NCBI RefSeq assembly: GCF_040718835.1
Contig: NZ_JBFEFG010000241.1
Span: 1-64,000 of the forward strand
From: Bremerella sp. JC817
Lineage (GTDB): Bacteria > Planctomycetota > Planctomycetia > Pirellulales > Pirellulaceae
DNA length: 64,000 nt
Direction: 5' to 3'
Made by a program: the position numbers and the translations under genes. Positions 47,001 to 54,891 of the stretch are shown in pieces. Under the pieces are notes generated by a model, which searched no databases, was not told where the DNA came from, and saw nothing but the letters and a program-made list of their open reading frames with translations. The first letter of the stretch is position 1, and each line of letters begins with the position of its first letter.

Positions 47001-47379
47001 CCTGCGGTTGATCGACTTCCGGTGGATATCCGGACACTTCCGAAAGCTTCTGATCGACTTCCGCCATCGCGTCATCGATGTTCGTTCCGGTCATGAATTC
47101 AAGACGAATCTGTCCGGAACCTGGCTGGCTGATGCTGGTCATCGAGACCAAACCAGAAAGATCGCCCAGTCGGCGTTCTTGTTGCTCGATCACGTCCGAC
47201 TCAATCTCTTGAGCCGAAGCGTTCTCCCAATAGGTCATCACCGAGACGACGACCGAGTTCACCTCAGGCGTCATGCGGATTGGCATCCGCGTGAAGGCCA
47301 GCACACCGGCCATCAGGCTAAGGATCACCCCGACTGCGACCGTGATCGGTTGTCTGACCGCAAGTTGGATGAAGTTCAT
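44002..47379 (-). CDS. RND efflux transporter permease (HAE1/AcrB-like)
   Basis: 1125 aa, 12 membrane helices expected. It exports lipophilic compounds by proton antiport across the inner membrane in a tripartite pump. Visible: helix 1 with MNFIQLAVRQPITVAVGVILSLM, the family stretch RMPIRMTPEV, the porter-domain LSGLVSMTSIS, the proton-relay helix AFAVGMVVDNAIVVIENIF, and in the second half ILGFVILAGVVVNNAILIVY. The extra length comes mainly from a loop before the second porter half (about 600-680). The adaptor gene is upstream on the same strand; no outer-membrane channel gene is in the cluster. Confidence 0.93.
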   Translation of the reverse strand: MNFIQLAVRQPITVAVGVILSLMAGVLAFTRMPIRMTPEVNSVVVSVMTYWENASAQEIESDVIEQQERRLGDLSGLVSMTSISQPGSGQIRLEFMTGTNIDDAMAEVDQKLSEVSGYPPEVDQPQVEDFDPESVDYISWIGLASTDPNFDATVLYDFMERRLRPRFERIPGVSQVGIRGAREREVQIRVDPFALAQRGITYQELVNALQYNNGNFSGGKLPEGKRDIRVRSVGRFRDAEWVENLVIRREATGPIYLRDVATVEEGHKELTEWVRARGQTMPFFNFMLESGGNLLETMDGINAEVAELNKPGGVLEQEAKRLGLNGTLELVQTYDATTYVVDAIALVESNIIMGGLLAIATLLLFLRSLRTIGIIAIAIPISTIVAVVIMVAMGRSMNIISLAGMAFAVGMVVDNAIVVIENIFRHIEMGKSATRAAVDGTQEVSGAVLASTLTTLVVFFPILLIEEQAGQLFRDIALAIMAAVGVSYVVSTTVIPSAAGQWLKAKAIQEHASESAIMKNPNAKPKSFGGRVWAMFMKLTDVPAMVGSTVYMLIGSWFTRLLVIGGFGVATIVGIWFLVPPLDYLPTGNRNIVLGMLLPPPGYNVDQLSEIGNRMETIIKPAWEAAGDKFGAEAVVRGHEWNGEDNRQPIAMPGSEETVLPPPLEHYFLVAWDGRVFQVGISKDKQKVVDTLPLFTQAAGGDNAPGVINFAFQMPLFRTGGTTGSAIKIDLIGDDLDRVSSSAGALLGKLIEGYGPYSVTPEPTNFALPTQEIRITPNDERLQDVQMTRRDVGYAVAANGDGILLPRAFDVGGELKDLKIINNEALQSDPTNAMFNSPLATPGGAVVDLLSLADREHVEAADQIKHVDRQRAVTLQFTPPPGLPLQEAITSVEALVDELREAGAISPDVEMQMAGSAGQLAQIREALMGDGTWVGTLGSSLFLALAIVYLLMVVLFQSWTYPLVIMVSVPLALLGGFAGLALVHEWSVGDRYMPIQNMDVLTILGFVILAGVVVNNAILIVYQTINFLQGRSEEGEDVSDLSPREAISKSVESRVRPILMSTLTSVGGMLPLVLMPGSGSELYRGLGAVVVGGLVVSTVFTMFLVPVLLSVLFDIWKPQQVEMDV

Positions 47380-47460
47380 TACGTATTCCTAAGGTGGTTG
47401 TCTTATCGCAATTCGTGCGAAGGTGCTGCCAGAATCAGTCCTGGTCAGGCAAGCAAATAA

Positions 47461-48633
47461 CTAGCGAGGCTGACCGGCGACATTCGCTGCCGTCTGGGTC
47501 TGATCTTCCGCCACATCGGTCACGGCGATCGGCATGCCGGGGAACAAGCGTTCGTTTCCTTCGACCACCACCATGTCACCTTCGGCCAACTGTGCCGACT
47601 CGATCACCGCCAGCGATCCCGTCTGGAACTTCACCGAGACCGGCGTACGAACGGCCGTCGGCCCTGCTTCGCCGGGGACCGCTTTAAACACGTAAGCCAG
47701 ACCAGCCGAACGAATCAGCGCGTCCTTAGGCACTGTCAACGCAGGCTCGGCAGGACCTGTTGGCAACCAGGCTTCGACCGACATCCCAGGCGTCAGCATG
47801 GCATCGTCGGAGTCGATCGTCAGCACGTACTGGAAGGTACGCGTGCGAGGATGAACTTCATGAACGCGTTTGGCCGAAGCCGAAACGAACTTGCGATCCG
47901 AGCCTACAATCGTGACCGGCACATTTTGCGAATACTGCGAGACGATGCCTGCATAGCGTTCTGGAATTTCCAACCAGGCTTCGACAATCCCGGTCGAGAC
48001 CAGCGTGACAAATGGCTCACCGGCACGGATCCATTCGCCTGGCTCGGTGTGTCGCATGATGACCTGACCGTCGTAAGGAGCACGCACGATCGTGTCGTCG
48101 AGCCGAACTTGTACCAGTTCCAGCTGACGACGGATTTCATCGAGACGGCGACGATCGGTATCGAGCTTGGCCTGAGCGATGGCCAGTTCCGTTTCGCTCC
48201 GTTCGTGCTGCTGCTTCGAGATGGCATTGTTGCGAATCAAGCTCGCCGAGCGATCCATGTCGAGATTCGCTTGCCGCAGTTCCGCTTCCCGCTGAGCGAT
48301 CAACGCTTCGGCGGTTCCAAAAGCGGCTTCCATTTCCCCTTTTTGGGCTTCGAGTCGACGCGAGTCGATTCGAGCAATGACGTCACCCTTCTGGACGGTG
48401 GCACCTTCACGTACGGTGACTTCCAGAACACGACCATCTTCCAGAGCGGCGACGCTACCACGAGCGACCGCCTTCAAACTGCCCGTGAACCGATGATGTG
48501 GTTCAACCGATTGCTTGACCACCGGCATGGCACGTACCGCGGTGGGTGGCCCTTGCGCCAGGACGGGAGCCGTCATCAGCACGAGCCCCGCCATTGCGAT
48601 CCCGAATTGTTTCGCCATCTTATCTAATTCCAT
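47461..48633 (-). CDS. RND efflux periplasmic adaptor (membrane fusion protein)
   Basis: 390 aa. Signal peptide at about 6-26 (MAKQFGIAMAGLVLMTAPVLAQ). HlyD/AcrA layout: beta-barrel and lipoyl half (LEVTVREGATVQKGDVIARID), the coiled-coil hairpin of about 75 residues (AFGTAEALIAQREAELRQAN), the second lipoyl half (VRAPYDGQVIMRHTEPGEWIRAGEPFVTLVST), and a C-terminal membrane-proximal domain. It links the permease to an outer-membrane channel. 81 bases before the permease; a TetR operator lies 18 bases upstream of its start. Confidence 0.92.
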   Translation of the reverse strand: MELDKMAKQFGIAMAGLVLMTAPVLAQGPPTAVRAMPVVKQSVEPHHRFTGSLKAVARGSVAALEDGRVLEVTVREGATVQKGDVIARIDSRRLEAQKGEMEAAFGTAEALIAQREAELRQANLDMDRSASLIRNNAISKQQHERSETELAIAQAKLDTDRRRLDEIRRQLELVQVRLDDTIVRAPYDGQVIMRHTEPGEWIRAGEPFVTLVSTGIVEAWLEIPERYAGIVSQYSQNVPVTIVGSDRKFVSASAKRVHEVHPRTRTFQYVLTIDSDDAMLTPGMSVEAWLPTGPAEPALTVPKDALIRSAGLAYVFKAVPGEAGPTAVRTPVSVKFQTGSLAVIESAQLAEGDMVVVEGNERLFPGMPIAVTDVAEDQTQTAANVAGQPR

Positions 48634-48650
48634 ATTTTGACGTTTTCTAG

Positions 48651-48665
48651 TAGACCAGTCGTCTT
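48651..48665 (-). promoter_or_regulatory. TetR-type operator upstream of the adaptor gene
   Basis: TAGACCAGTCGTCTT, an interrupted palindrome TAGAC-N5-GTCTT, matching 14 of 15 bases with the site at 49327-49341. It lies 18-32 bases before the adaptor ATG, where it could cover the promoter or transcription start. Sites of TAGACC...GTCTA form are typical for TetR repressors of efflux and detoxification genes. Confidence 0.7.
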
Positions 48666-48695
48666 GTTATCGATGCCAGCCGACGGTGTGAAGTT

Positions 48696-49283
48696 TCACG
48701 CAGCCTGTTTCAGTAATACTTGGAATACAAAATGTAAGAAGAGGTTCACCGGTCGAATGTGATTATCTACCTGGACCCGCATCATGGCCCCCTCGAATGA
48801 GTAGGCAATGAATTCGGCCAGGCTTGCTGGATCGTGCTCTTCCGAGATCTCGCCCGCCTCTTGGGCTTCTCGCAAGCAATCGGCCATGATATCTCGCCAC
48901 TGATGCCAGCCAACTTGCACGGCATTGCGTAGCGGTTCGCTAAGAGAAGACAACTCTAAAGCTAGCTTACAAATCAAGCATTCCTGCCGCAATTCCCGGG
49001 AATGGAAATCGTCGCGGGCCGAATAGAAGAATTTTTCTAATCGCTTCAGCGGAGTTAACTTAGGATCTGTTAAGGCTTGCCGAAGTTTCTGAGCGTTCTC
49101 GACCACCGACGCCTCGATTACCGCGACGCCCAGCTCTTCTTTGGACTTAAAAAAGTGATAGAACGAGCCTTTGGGAACCCCGGCGTCGGTCAGAATCTCG
49201 TTCAAACCGACCCCGTTGTAGCTCTTCGCAATCATCGCTTTGCGACCAGCTTCGATTATGTCGAGTTTTGTCTCGTGACCCAC
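48696..49283 (-). CDS. TetR-family transcriptional repressor of the efflux operon
   Basis: 195 aa from GTG 49283. The HTH domain is at 7-55: IIEAGRKAMIAKSYNGVGLNEILTDAGVPKGSFYHFFKSKEEL, all typical. The C-terminal ligand domain is variable (CLICKLALELSSLSEPLR), close to NemR/AcrR-like repressors. It is upstream of the adaptor and permease genes on the same strand and flanked by two nearly identical operators, so it probably represses both itself and the pump until a ligand binds. The inducer is unknown. Confidence 0.93.
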   Translation of the reverse strand: MGHETKLDIIEAGRKAMIAKSYNGVGLNEILTDAGVPKGSFYHFFKSKEELGVAVIEASVVENAQKLRQALTDPKLTPLKRLEKFFYSARDDFHSRELRQECLICKLALELSSLSEPLRNAVQVGWHQWRDIMADCLREAQEAGEISEEHDPASLAEFIAYSFEGAMMRVQVDNHIRPVNLFLHFVFQVLLKQAA

Positions 49284-49326
49284 GTCCTGAATACCTGCCG
49301 TTCATAAGGGGGTGTTTCTGCGATAT

Positions 49327-49341
49327 TAGACCAGTCGTCTA
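49327..49341 (-). promoter_or_regulatory. TetR-type operator upstream of the tetR gene
   Basis: TAGACCAGTCGTCTA: perfect arms TAGAC and GTCTA around CAGTC. It stands 44-58 bases upstream of the tetR GTG and repeats the element before the adaptor gene. Its position supports self-repression. Confidence 0.72.
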
Positions 49342-49538
49342 GTAGAGTCAAGATGTTGATTGCCGCAGGCCCCCCGGGCGTCTTACCTGCCAACAACTTT
49401 TGAATACTTACAAATAAACATCCCAAGACTTTGAGACGACTAAGTTCGCCGGTCCAAGGTATCGACATAAATCGAGTCGGGGGCTAGATTGTGGGGACTG
49501 CCTGGCTAAACGATCCTCCCGCACAAAATCTCTCGCCG

Positions 49539-50048
49539 ATGGAAGAACAAGATCTCGTCGAACGAATGTTGCGGGCCATTCGTCGAGTCATTCTGAAGAC
49601 CTCCCAATATTCGCGATCGCTCTCGCGAAACTCCGGTTTGACCCTTCCGCAGCTACTTTGCTTGCGGGCGATACGCGATCTGTCGAAAGAAAAAGACGAA
49701 GTCACCGCCGCCCAGGTTTCTGCCCGCGTCGGCCTCGCCGCGCCGACCGTCTCTCGAATTCTCGAGCGGATGGAACGTGCCCAGCTAATCGAACGGATTC
49801 GCAACAGTCCTGATCGCCGGCGTGTGCTGATTCACCTGACGGAAACAGGAACCCAGCGTCTGGCGGGCATTCCAACGCCGTTGCAAGAACAGTTCGTCAA
49901 TCGCGTCACGTCGCTTGATGAAGAAGAGCAACGCCGCCTGGTGGCCTCGCTAGAGCAAGTCGTCGAATTGATGGAAGCCGCCGACCTGGATGCCGAACCT
50001 GTGATTTCTGCTGAATACGAACCACGAGAAGACCGTCGCGTTTCGTGA
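49539..50048 (+). CDS. MarR-family transcriptional regulator, near the ectoine genes
   Basis: 169 aa from ATG 49539 (a GTG at 49491 is possible). Winged helix: TLPQLLCLRAI, TAAQVSARVGLAAPTVSRILERMERAQLIER, and the wing NSPDRRRVLIHLTETG; the dimerisation helices are at both ends. It converges on ectC (40 bases apart). EctR, known to repress ect operons in methylotrophs, is a MarR protein, so a role for this gene in ectoine control is plausible but inferred from location. Confidence 0.88.
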   Translation: MEEQDLVERMLRAIRRVILKTSQYSRSLSRNSGLTLPQLLCLRAIRDLSKEKDEVTAAQVSARVGLAAPTVSRILERMERAQLIERIRNSPDRRRVLIHLTETGTQRLAGIPTPLQEQFVNRVTSLDEEEQRRLVASLEQVVELMEAADLDAEPVISAEYEPREDRRVS

Positions 50049-50088
50049 CGACGGTCTGTGAGGTTCTTCGTTTGGCGGCAACGCCTGA

Positions 50089-50484
50089 CTAGCTGGTGGC
50101 GTTAGCAGGTGCCGGATAAACGCCGTTCTCGTCGTGCACTTCATTACCAACGACCGCCGGATTGAAGACGCATACCATCCGGGTGTCGACATGGGCATGC
50201 AGCAGATGCTTGTCGTTCAGATTCAGCGCATAGACGGTGCCTGGCTTGATCTCGAACTTTTCGCCACTGGGGACGAGCTCGACAGTGGCATGCCCTTCAA
50301 TACAGTAAACCGCCTCCAGATGGTTCTGGTAATGGATCGGCGTCGTGGTGCCTTCTCGCAAGATTGTATCGTGCAGGGAAAAGCCCATGCCATCGCCTGC
50401 CAACAGCAAGCGGCGGCTGTTCCAGTTGCCACCTTCAACGTCGGCGTCGGTACCTTGAATATCAGTCAAACTTCGAACGAGCAT
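50089..50484 (-). CDS. ectC: L-ectoine synthase
   Basis: 131 aa from ATG 50484, with AGGAG 7 bases upstream; the frame is open to 50529. EctC closes the ring of N-gamma-acetyl-diaminobutyrate. Cupin features: MLVRSLTDIQGTDADVE start, WNSRRLLLAGDGMGFSLHDT, HYQNHLEAVYCIEGHATVE (Fe/substrate region), KPGTVYALNLNDKHLLHA, and VFNPAVVGNEVHDENGVYP at the end. It is separated from ectB by 136 bases containing a terminator-like hairpin. Confidence 0.96.
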   Translation of the reverse strand: MLVRSLTDIQGTDADVEGGNWNSRRLLLAGDGMGFSLHDTILREGTTTPIHYQNHLEAVYCIEGHATVELVPSGEKFEIKPGTVYALNLNDKHLLHAHVDTRMVCVFNPAVVGNEVHDENGVYPAPANATS

Positions 50485-50533
50485 TGGATATCTCCTATCT
50501 AAATCGCAGGACCTATTCGCCCTGGACACATCT

Positions 50534-50566
50534 AAAGAAAAAGGGCCTCTACATTTGCAGAGGCCC
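50534..50566 (-). terminator. Intrinsic terminator between ectB and ectC
   Basis: On the minus strand GGGCCTCT (66-59) pairs with AGAGGCCC (50-43) around an 8-base loop, followed by TTTTTCTTT. It lies inside the 136-base gap, 55-87 bases after the ectB stop and 50 bases before the ectC start. It may make ectC partly independent of ectAB or set its level. Confidence 0.75.
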
Positions 50567-50620
50567 CGCTTGAAGCCATTTCATATGCCGCCTTACCGGC
50601 GACAGGTTCCGCAGGGGAAC

Positions 50621-51901
50621 CTACGACTTGGCTGTCACAGGCGGTTTGGATGCCGACTGCGGCTTAAGATTTTCGTGGACCGATTCGGTGAGAATCGCCA
50701 AGCCTTCCTTGAGTGCATCGTATTCGATGGTCAGTGGCGGCAAGACCTTCAACACTTCGTCGTCAGGACCGGCGGTTTCGACAATCAAACCACGACCGAA
50801 GGCTGATTTCGAAATCTTCCCCGCGACCGAATGATCCGGGAATTCAATCCCTTGAATCATGCCGCGACCTCGGACACTTCCGTCGTAACGGTCGGCCAGA
50901 TCGAGAAAGGTCTCTTTGATCATCCGTGCTTTTTCGTGCACTTCCTTCGAGAGACGGTCATCTCGCCAATAGGCTTCGAGCGCCGCTGCGGCAGTGACGA
51001 ACGCGGGATTGTGACCACGGAACGTACCGTTGTGCTCGCCAGGATGGAAGGCGTCGAACTCTGGCTTCATCAGCACCATCGCCAGTGGCAAACCGTAACC
51101 GGAAAGCGACTTCGACAGACAGACAATGTCTGGCTTGATGTCGGCGAATTCAAAGCTGAAGAACGGACCCGTTCGACCGCAACCGACCTGGATATCATCC
51201 AAAATCAGCATTGCGCCAGAGCTCTTCGCCAGTTCGGCAATGCGACGTAGCCACGTCTTGGAAGCGACATTCACGCCACCTTCCGCCTGGACAGTTTCCA
51301 AAATGAAGGCCGCTGGCTTGTCGATACCGCTGCTATTATCCGCCAGGTAGTTTTCGATCATCGAGATCGTATCGGTCTCGGCGTCGAAGTAATCGCAGAA
51401 TGGCATGTGGGTCGTGTCGTGCAACGAAACACCAGCACCGGCACGTTTGCCGGAGTTCCCAGTAATTGCCAACGAACCAAGCGTCATGCCGTGAAAACCG
51501 TTGGTAAACGAAACCACGTTGCGACGGCCAGTGACCTTACGAGCCAACTTGAGTGCGCTTTCGACGGCGTTGGTTCCCGTTGGTCCAGGGAACATCACCT
51601 TGTAGTCCATCCCGCGAGGGGCGAAAAGCACATCCTGCATCGACTGCAGCAAACGCTTCTTAGCGACAGTGGTCATATCCAGGGCGTGCGTAATGCCGTC
51701 CCCTTCGATGTATTCAATCAACGCTCTCTTCAGCGTTTCGTTATTGTGCCCATAGTTCAACGAGCCTGCACCGGCAAAAAAGTCGATGTACGACTTGCCG
51801 TTTTCATCGATGATCAGGTGATCCTTGGCTGTCTTGAACGTGGTGGGGAACGAACGACAGTAACTACGAACGTTTGATTCCATTCGGTCAATAATATTCA
51901 T
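50621..51901 (-). CDS. ectB: Diaminobutyrate-2-oxoglutarate transaminase
   Basis: 426 aa from ATG 51901; the frame is open to 51940. PLP enzyme making L-2,4-diaminobutyrate from aspartate semialdehyde. Beginning ESNVRSYCRSFPTTF is typical, then FAGAGSLNYGHN, GPTGTNAVESALKLAR, RNVVSFTNGFHGMTLG, ILDDIQVGCGRTG, PLP-lysine in CLSKSLSGYGLPLA, and RGRGMIQGIEF. The ectA stop is 8 bases upstream of its start. Confidence 0.96.
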   Translation of the reverse strand: MNIIDRMESNVRSYCRSFPTTFKTAKDHLIIDENGKSYIDFFAGAGSLNYGHNNETLKRALIEYIEGDGITHALDMTTVAKKRLLQSMQDVLFAPRGMDYKVMFPGPTGTNAVESALKLARKVTGRRNVVSFTNGFHGMTLGSLAITGNSGKRAGAGVSLHDTTHMPFCDYFDAETDTISMIENYLADNSSGIDKPAAFILETVQAEGGVNVASKTWLRRIAELAKSSGAMLILDDIQVGCGRTGPFFSFEFADIKPDIVCLSKSLSGYGLPLAMVLMKPEFDAFHPGEHNGTFRGHNPAFVTAAAALEAYWRDDRLSKEVHEKARMIKETFLDLADRYDGSVRGRGMIQGIEFPDHSVAGKISKSAFGRGLIVETAGPDDEVLKVLPPLTIEYDALKEGLAILTESVHENLKPQSASKPPVTAKS

Positions 51902-51909
51902 GGTCTCTT

Positions 51910-52392
51910 TCAATTGGGGCCAATGGGGCCGACCCGACAAAGTTCTTCCGGGTCATGGGAGAAGTTTCCAAAGTGTTCCGCGAGGAAGTACGGCGTAAAG
52001 CCGATTTCCGTTTCGAGGGAACGCGCCAGGGCATCAAAGAGCCGGCGAGAAGGCTGGTTGCCAGGCGTAATTGTCGCCTCGACCCACTCGAGCCTCTGTC
52101 CGGGAAACTGAGCAATCAATGCTTCAAGCATTCGCTTGGCTAAGCCCTGGCGTCTCGCTTCCGGTGCGACGACGACTTGCCAAACGAATAAAGAAGTTGG
52201 CCTGTCAGGCGGGGTGTAACCGGTGACAAAGCCAACCACAGATCCATTGTGTTCCGCCACCACACAGGTGTCGGCGAAGTCTTGGCACAACAGCAAATAG
52301 AGATAACACGAGTTGTCATCAATCTCCTCGCTGTTGGCGACCAGTTGACGAAGTTGTGCGCCATCTTCGACGCGTGGTTTCCGGACAATCAT
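51910..52392 (-). CDS. ectA: L-2,4-diaminobutyric acid acetyltransferase
   Basis: 160 aa; GGAGG lies 12 bases before the ATG. GNAT enzyme that acetylates the gamma-amino group of diaminobutyrate. Beginning RKPRVEDGAQLRQLV, the motif A segment WQVVVAPEARRQGLAKRMLEAL for acetyl-CoA, and WVEATITPGNQPSRRLFDALA are family hallmarks. First gene of the ect operon; the promoter/operator candidate is about 67-109 bases upstream, in the region shared with divergent ehuB. Confidence 0.95.
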   Translation of the reverse strand: MIVRKPRVEDGAQLRQLVANSEEIDDNSCYLYLLLCQDFADTCVVAEHNGSVVGFVTGYTPPDRPTSLFVWQVVVAPEARRQGLAKRMLEALIAQFPGQRLEWVEATITPGNQPSRRLFDALARSLETEIGFTPYFLAEHFGNFSHDPEELCRVGPIGPN

Positions 52393-52458
52393 CCGGCCAA
52401 GTGACCTCCGTTAAAGTGAACACGGAATGCCCACACCACCCTGGTGAGGGAAGCTCCG

Positions 52459-52501
52459 ATCATATCTTACGCTTAAAAATTACTGCAGCAATGGTTGCTG
52501 C
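52459..52501 (-). promoter_or_regulatory. Candidate ectA promoter with overlapping palindrome
   Basis: Minus-strand TATGAT (52464-52459) resembles a -10 box 67 bases before ectA. About 20 bases upstream, over the expected -35, lies the perfect palindrome GCAGCAA-TGG-TTGCTGC (52485-52501). It could be an operator, for example of the MarR-type regulator; no experimental basis. Confidence 0.4.
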
Positions 52502-52630
52502 CGCAACTAATTAGCTTTAGACTTTAGCACATCGACTTCAGGAGATCAACGTCCCAACAACTGTTTTGACGGCCGACTCACTGAAGACACAACATATCTA
52601 CATGAAATAAGTTACGATTACCACACATCA

Positions 52631-53536
52631 ATGTTTGATGAAAATAAGTCGGAAATCACGCTAACTGGCGTATCAGCACTGCTAATAATAGCAGCAGCTT
52701 GCGGCGTCATTTTCTGGCAAGCCACCCAATCGGTAACAAATGAAGAGCCGACGCTCGACCGAATCGAGCGAACGCGAACAATCCGCATCGGATTTGCGAA
52801 CGAAGCCCCTTATGGCTACCTGGACACTTCGACTGGCCAGGTTACCGGCGAGGCTCCCGAAGTTGCGAAAGCCATCCTGGAGCAGATTGGGGTGACCAAT
52901 GTTCAGCCGATCGTGGCGGACTTTGGCTCGCTCATTCCGGGCCTGAAAGCAAAGCGGTTCGATATGATCGCTGCCGGGATGTATATCACGCCGGAGCGAG
53001 GGCTCGAGATCTCGTTTTCCAATCCAACCTATGGGATTGGAGAGTCATTCATCGTCAAAGCTGGTAACCCGCTTGATCTGCACAGCTATGAAGACATCCT
53101 CGATCACCCTGACGCCAAGATCGGCGTGATGGGAGGAAGCGTCGAGCAAGGTTACGCCAAGAAGCTTGGGATCGACGCGCGACAGATTGCCGTCTACTCC
53201 GACTACGCCAGCGCCCTGCTGGGACTCAAAGGAGACCAGATCGATGCCGTCGCCGCGACCGATCTGACGGTCAACGATCTGCTGGCCAAGCAAGCCAGTG
53301 ACGAGATCGAAAAGGCCCAGCCCTTCAGCGACCCGGTTATCGATGGCCAGGAAATTCGTGGATATGGGGCATTTGGCTTTCGCCAGGAAGATGTCGCCAT
53401 CCGCGAACGCTTTAACGAAGAGCTGGCAAAGTTCATCGGGTCGCCAGAGCACCTGCAGCTGGTCAAACCATTTGGTTTTGACGAATCGACTCTGCCTGGA
53501 AACAAGACTGCCAAGGAACTGACACAAACACCGTGA
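52631..53536 (+). CDS. ehuB: Ectoine/hydroxyectoine ABC transporter substrate-binding protein EhuB
   Basis: 301 aa. A hydrophobic N-terminal helix (LTGVSALLIIAAACGVIFW) anchors or exports it. Family 3 binding protein: RTIRIGFANEAPYGYLD, GEAPEVAKAILEQIG, ADFGSLIPGLKAKRFDMIAAGMYITPER, GVMGGSVEQGYAKK, and VAATDLTVNDLL. It is most like EhuB, and the operon ehuBCDA beside ectABC supports an ectoine ligand; a generic polar amino acid ligand remains possible. A weak TTGACG -35-like element is seen at 52566-52571. Confidence 0.85.
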   Translation: MFDENKSEITLTGVSALLIIAAACGVIFWQATQSVTNEEPTLDRIERTRTIRIGFANEAPYGYLDTSTGQVTGEAPEVAKAILEQIGVTNVQPIVADFGSLIPGLKAKRFDMIAAGMYITPERGLEISFSNPTYGIGESFIVKAGNPLDLHSYEDILDHPDAKIGVMGGSVEQGYAKKLGIDARQIAVYSDYASALLGLKGDQIDAVAATDLTVNDLLAKQASDEIEKAQPFSDPVIDGQEIRGYGAFGFRQEDVAIRERFNEELAKFIGSPEHLQLVKPFGFDESTLPGNKTAKELTQTP

Positions 53537-54228
53537 GTGAACTTCTCTCGAATATCGAAAACCTTCCGCCCCCTTTTGATTTGCTTCCGTTCTTACTGCA
53601 AGGACTGCATATCACCGTGATCCTCGCCGCCGGTGGCAGCCTGGTGGCCATTGTGCTGTCGGTGTTGTTTGGTGTTTGGAGCAAATCGAAAGATCCGATC
53701 CTGCGTTGGCTCAGCTCGATCTATATCACGCTGTTTCGCGGAGCGAGCGCCCTGATCTTGCTCTACTGGTTCTACTTCGCATTACCGGAACTGACGAACA
53801 TCCGCCTCGACGCGATCACCACCGGCATCCTCGTCTTGGGGGCAAATGTTGGAGCCTACGGTGCCGAGGTCGTTCGAGCGAGTCTCGATTCGGTACCCAA
53901 AGGGCAGTACCAGGCCGCGGCAGCTTTAAACCTGAATCGCTGGCAGACCATGCGTTACGTGATCTTCCCGCAAGCTGTGCTCAGCATGATCCCGCCGTTC
54001 GGCAACTTGATGATCGAACTGCTGAAAGGGACCGCCCTGGTTTCAACGATCACCGTCACCGACCTGACGCTGCAAGGCAAGTTTCTGCGAGACGATACGC
54101 ATCGTTCGTTTGAGATCTTTGGCCTTCTGCTCATTATCTATTTCCTGCTGTCGATCTGTATCACCGGTGCTTTCCGTCTTTTGGAACGTCGCCTCTCGCA
54201 TGGTCGCGACTACGGTGGAGGACAGTAA
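53533..54228 (+). CDS. ehuC: Ectoine ABC transporter permease EhuC
   Basis: 231 aa from GTG 53533, which overlaps the ehuB stop by 4 bases (GTGA). HisM/GlnP-type inner-membrane permease with about five helices: [41 protein letters not shown], and the ATPase-contact EAA loop [28 protein letters not shown]. It pairs with EhuD. Type of substrate inferred from context. Confidence 0.88.
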   Translation: MSELLSNIENLPPPFDLLPFLLQGLHITVILAAGGSLVAIVLSVLFGVWSKSKDPILRWLSSIYITLFRGASALILLYWFYFALPELTNIRLDAITTGILVLGANVGAYGAEVVRASLDSVPKGQYQAAAALNLNRWQTMRYVIFPQAVLSMIPPFGNLMIELLKGTALVSTITVTDLTLQGKFLRDDTHRSFEIFGLLLIIYFLLSICITGAFRLLERRLSHGRDYGGGQ

Positions 54229-54231
54229 CCA

Positions 54232-54891
54232 ATGTGGAAATGGGAAGTTGTCTGGCAGGTCATGCCACACATCTTAAGTGGCCTGGTTGTCACGCTGGAA
54301 GCGGTTGCCGGAGGCATGGTCTTGGCTTTGATCCTCGGCTTGCTGTGGGCCGTATTGCGACGATCAAAGCAGCGTTGGCTCAGTTGGCCGACGTGGGGCG
54401 TGGTCGAGTTCATTCGATCGACGCCGCTGCTGGTGCAGTTATTTTTCGTCTACTTCGTGATGATCGACATGGTTGGTCGCGGGCTGTCACCGCTGATGAC
54501 CGGAATTGTCGTGCTCGGTGTGCATTACAGCTGCTACACGGCGGAAGTCTATCGCGCAGGCCTCGATGGTGTCGCGAAGGGACAGTGGAATGCCGCGAAG
54601 GCTCTGAATCTGACGCCCTTGCAGACCTATCGCTACGTGATTCTGCCCCAGGCCATCCCGCCGATTCTGCCGAATCTGGGGAACTACCTGATCGCCATGC
54701 TGAAGGAAGCCCCGCTCCTTTCCACGATCACTGTGCTGGAAGTATTGAACGAGGCGAAGATCTTCGGCAACGAACATTACCGCTACCTGGAACCTTTAAC
54801 GATCGTAGGTGTGCTCTTCATTTTCCTCAGTCTGCTGGCCGGACTGTCAGTGGAATGGCTACGCAAACGCACCGCGGCAATGACGTCATGA
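54232..54891 (+). CDS. ehuD: Ectoine ABC transporter permease EhuD
   Basis: 219 aa. HisM-type permease: [46 protein letters not shown], and the EAA loop [26 protein letters not shown], closing with [16 protein letters not shown]. It forms the channel with EhuC. Starts 3 bases after the ehuC stop and overlaps ehuA by 4 bases (ATGA). Confidence 0.88.
   Translation: MWKWEVVWQVMPHILSGLVVTLEAVAGGMVLALILGLLWAVLRRSKQRWLSWPTWGVVEFIRSTPLLVQLFFVYFVMIDMVGRGLSPLMTGIVVLGVHYSCYTAEVYRAGLDGVAKGQWNAAKALNLTPLQTYRYVILPQAIPPILPNLGNYLIAMLKEAPLLSTITVLEVLNEAKIFGNEHYRYLEPLTIVGVLFIFLSLLAGLSVEWLRKRTAAMTS

Noticed and set aside
45067..47460. A 797-codon open frame on the plus strand
   Set aside because: It lies wholly opposite the RND permease; the translation is low-complexity His/Arg/Asp-rich with no family features, as expected from the codon bias of the real gene.
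50031..50057. Inverted repeat AGACCGTC/GACGGTCT at the MarR 3' end
   Set aside because: No T tract on either strand; not enough to call a terminator.
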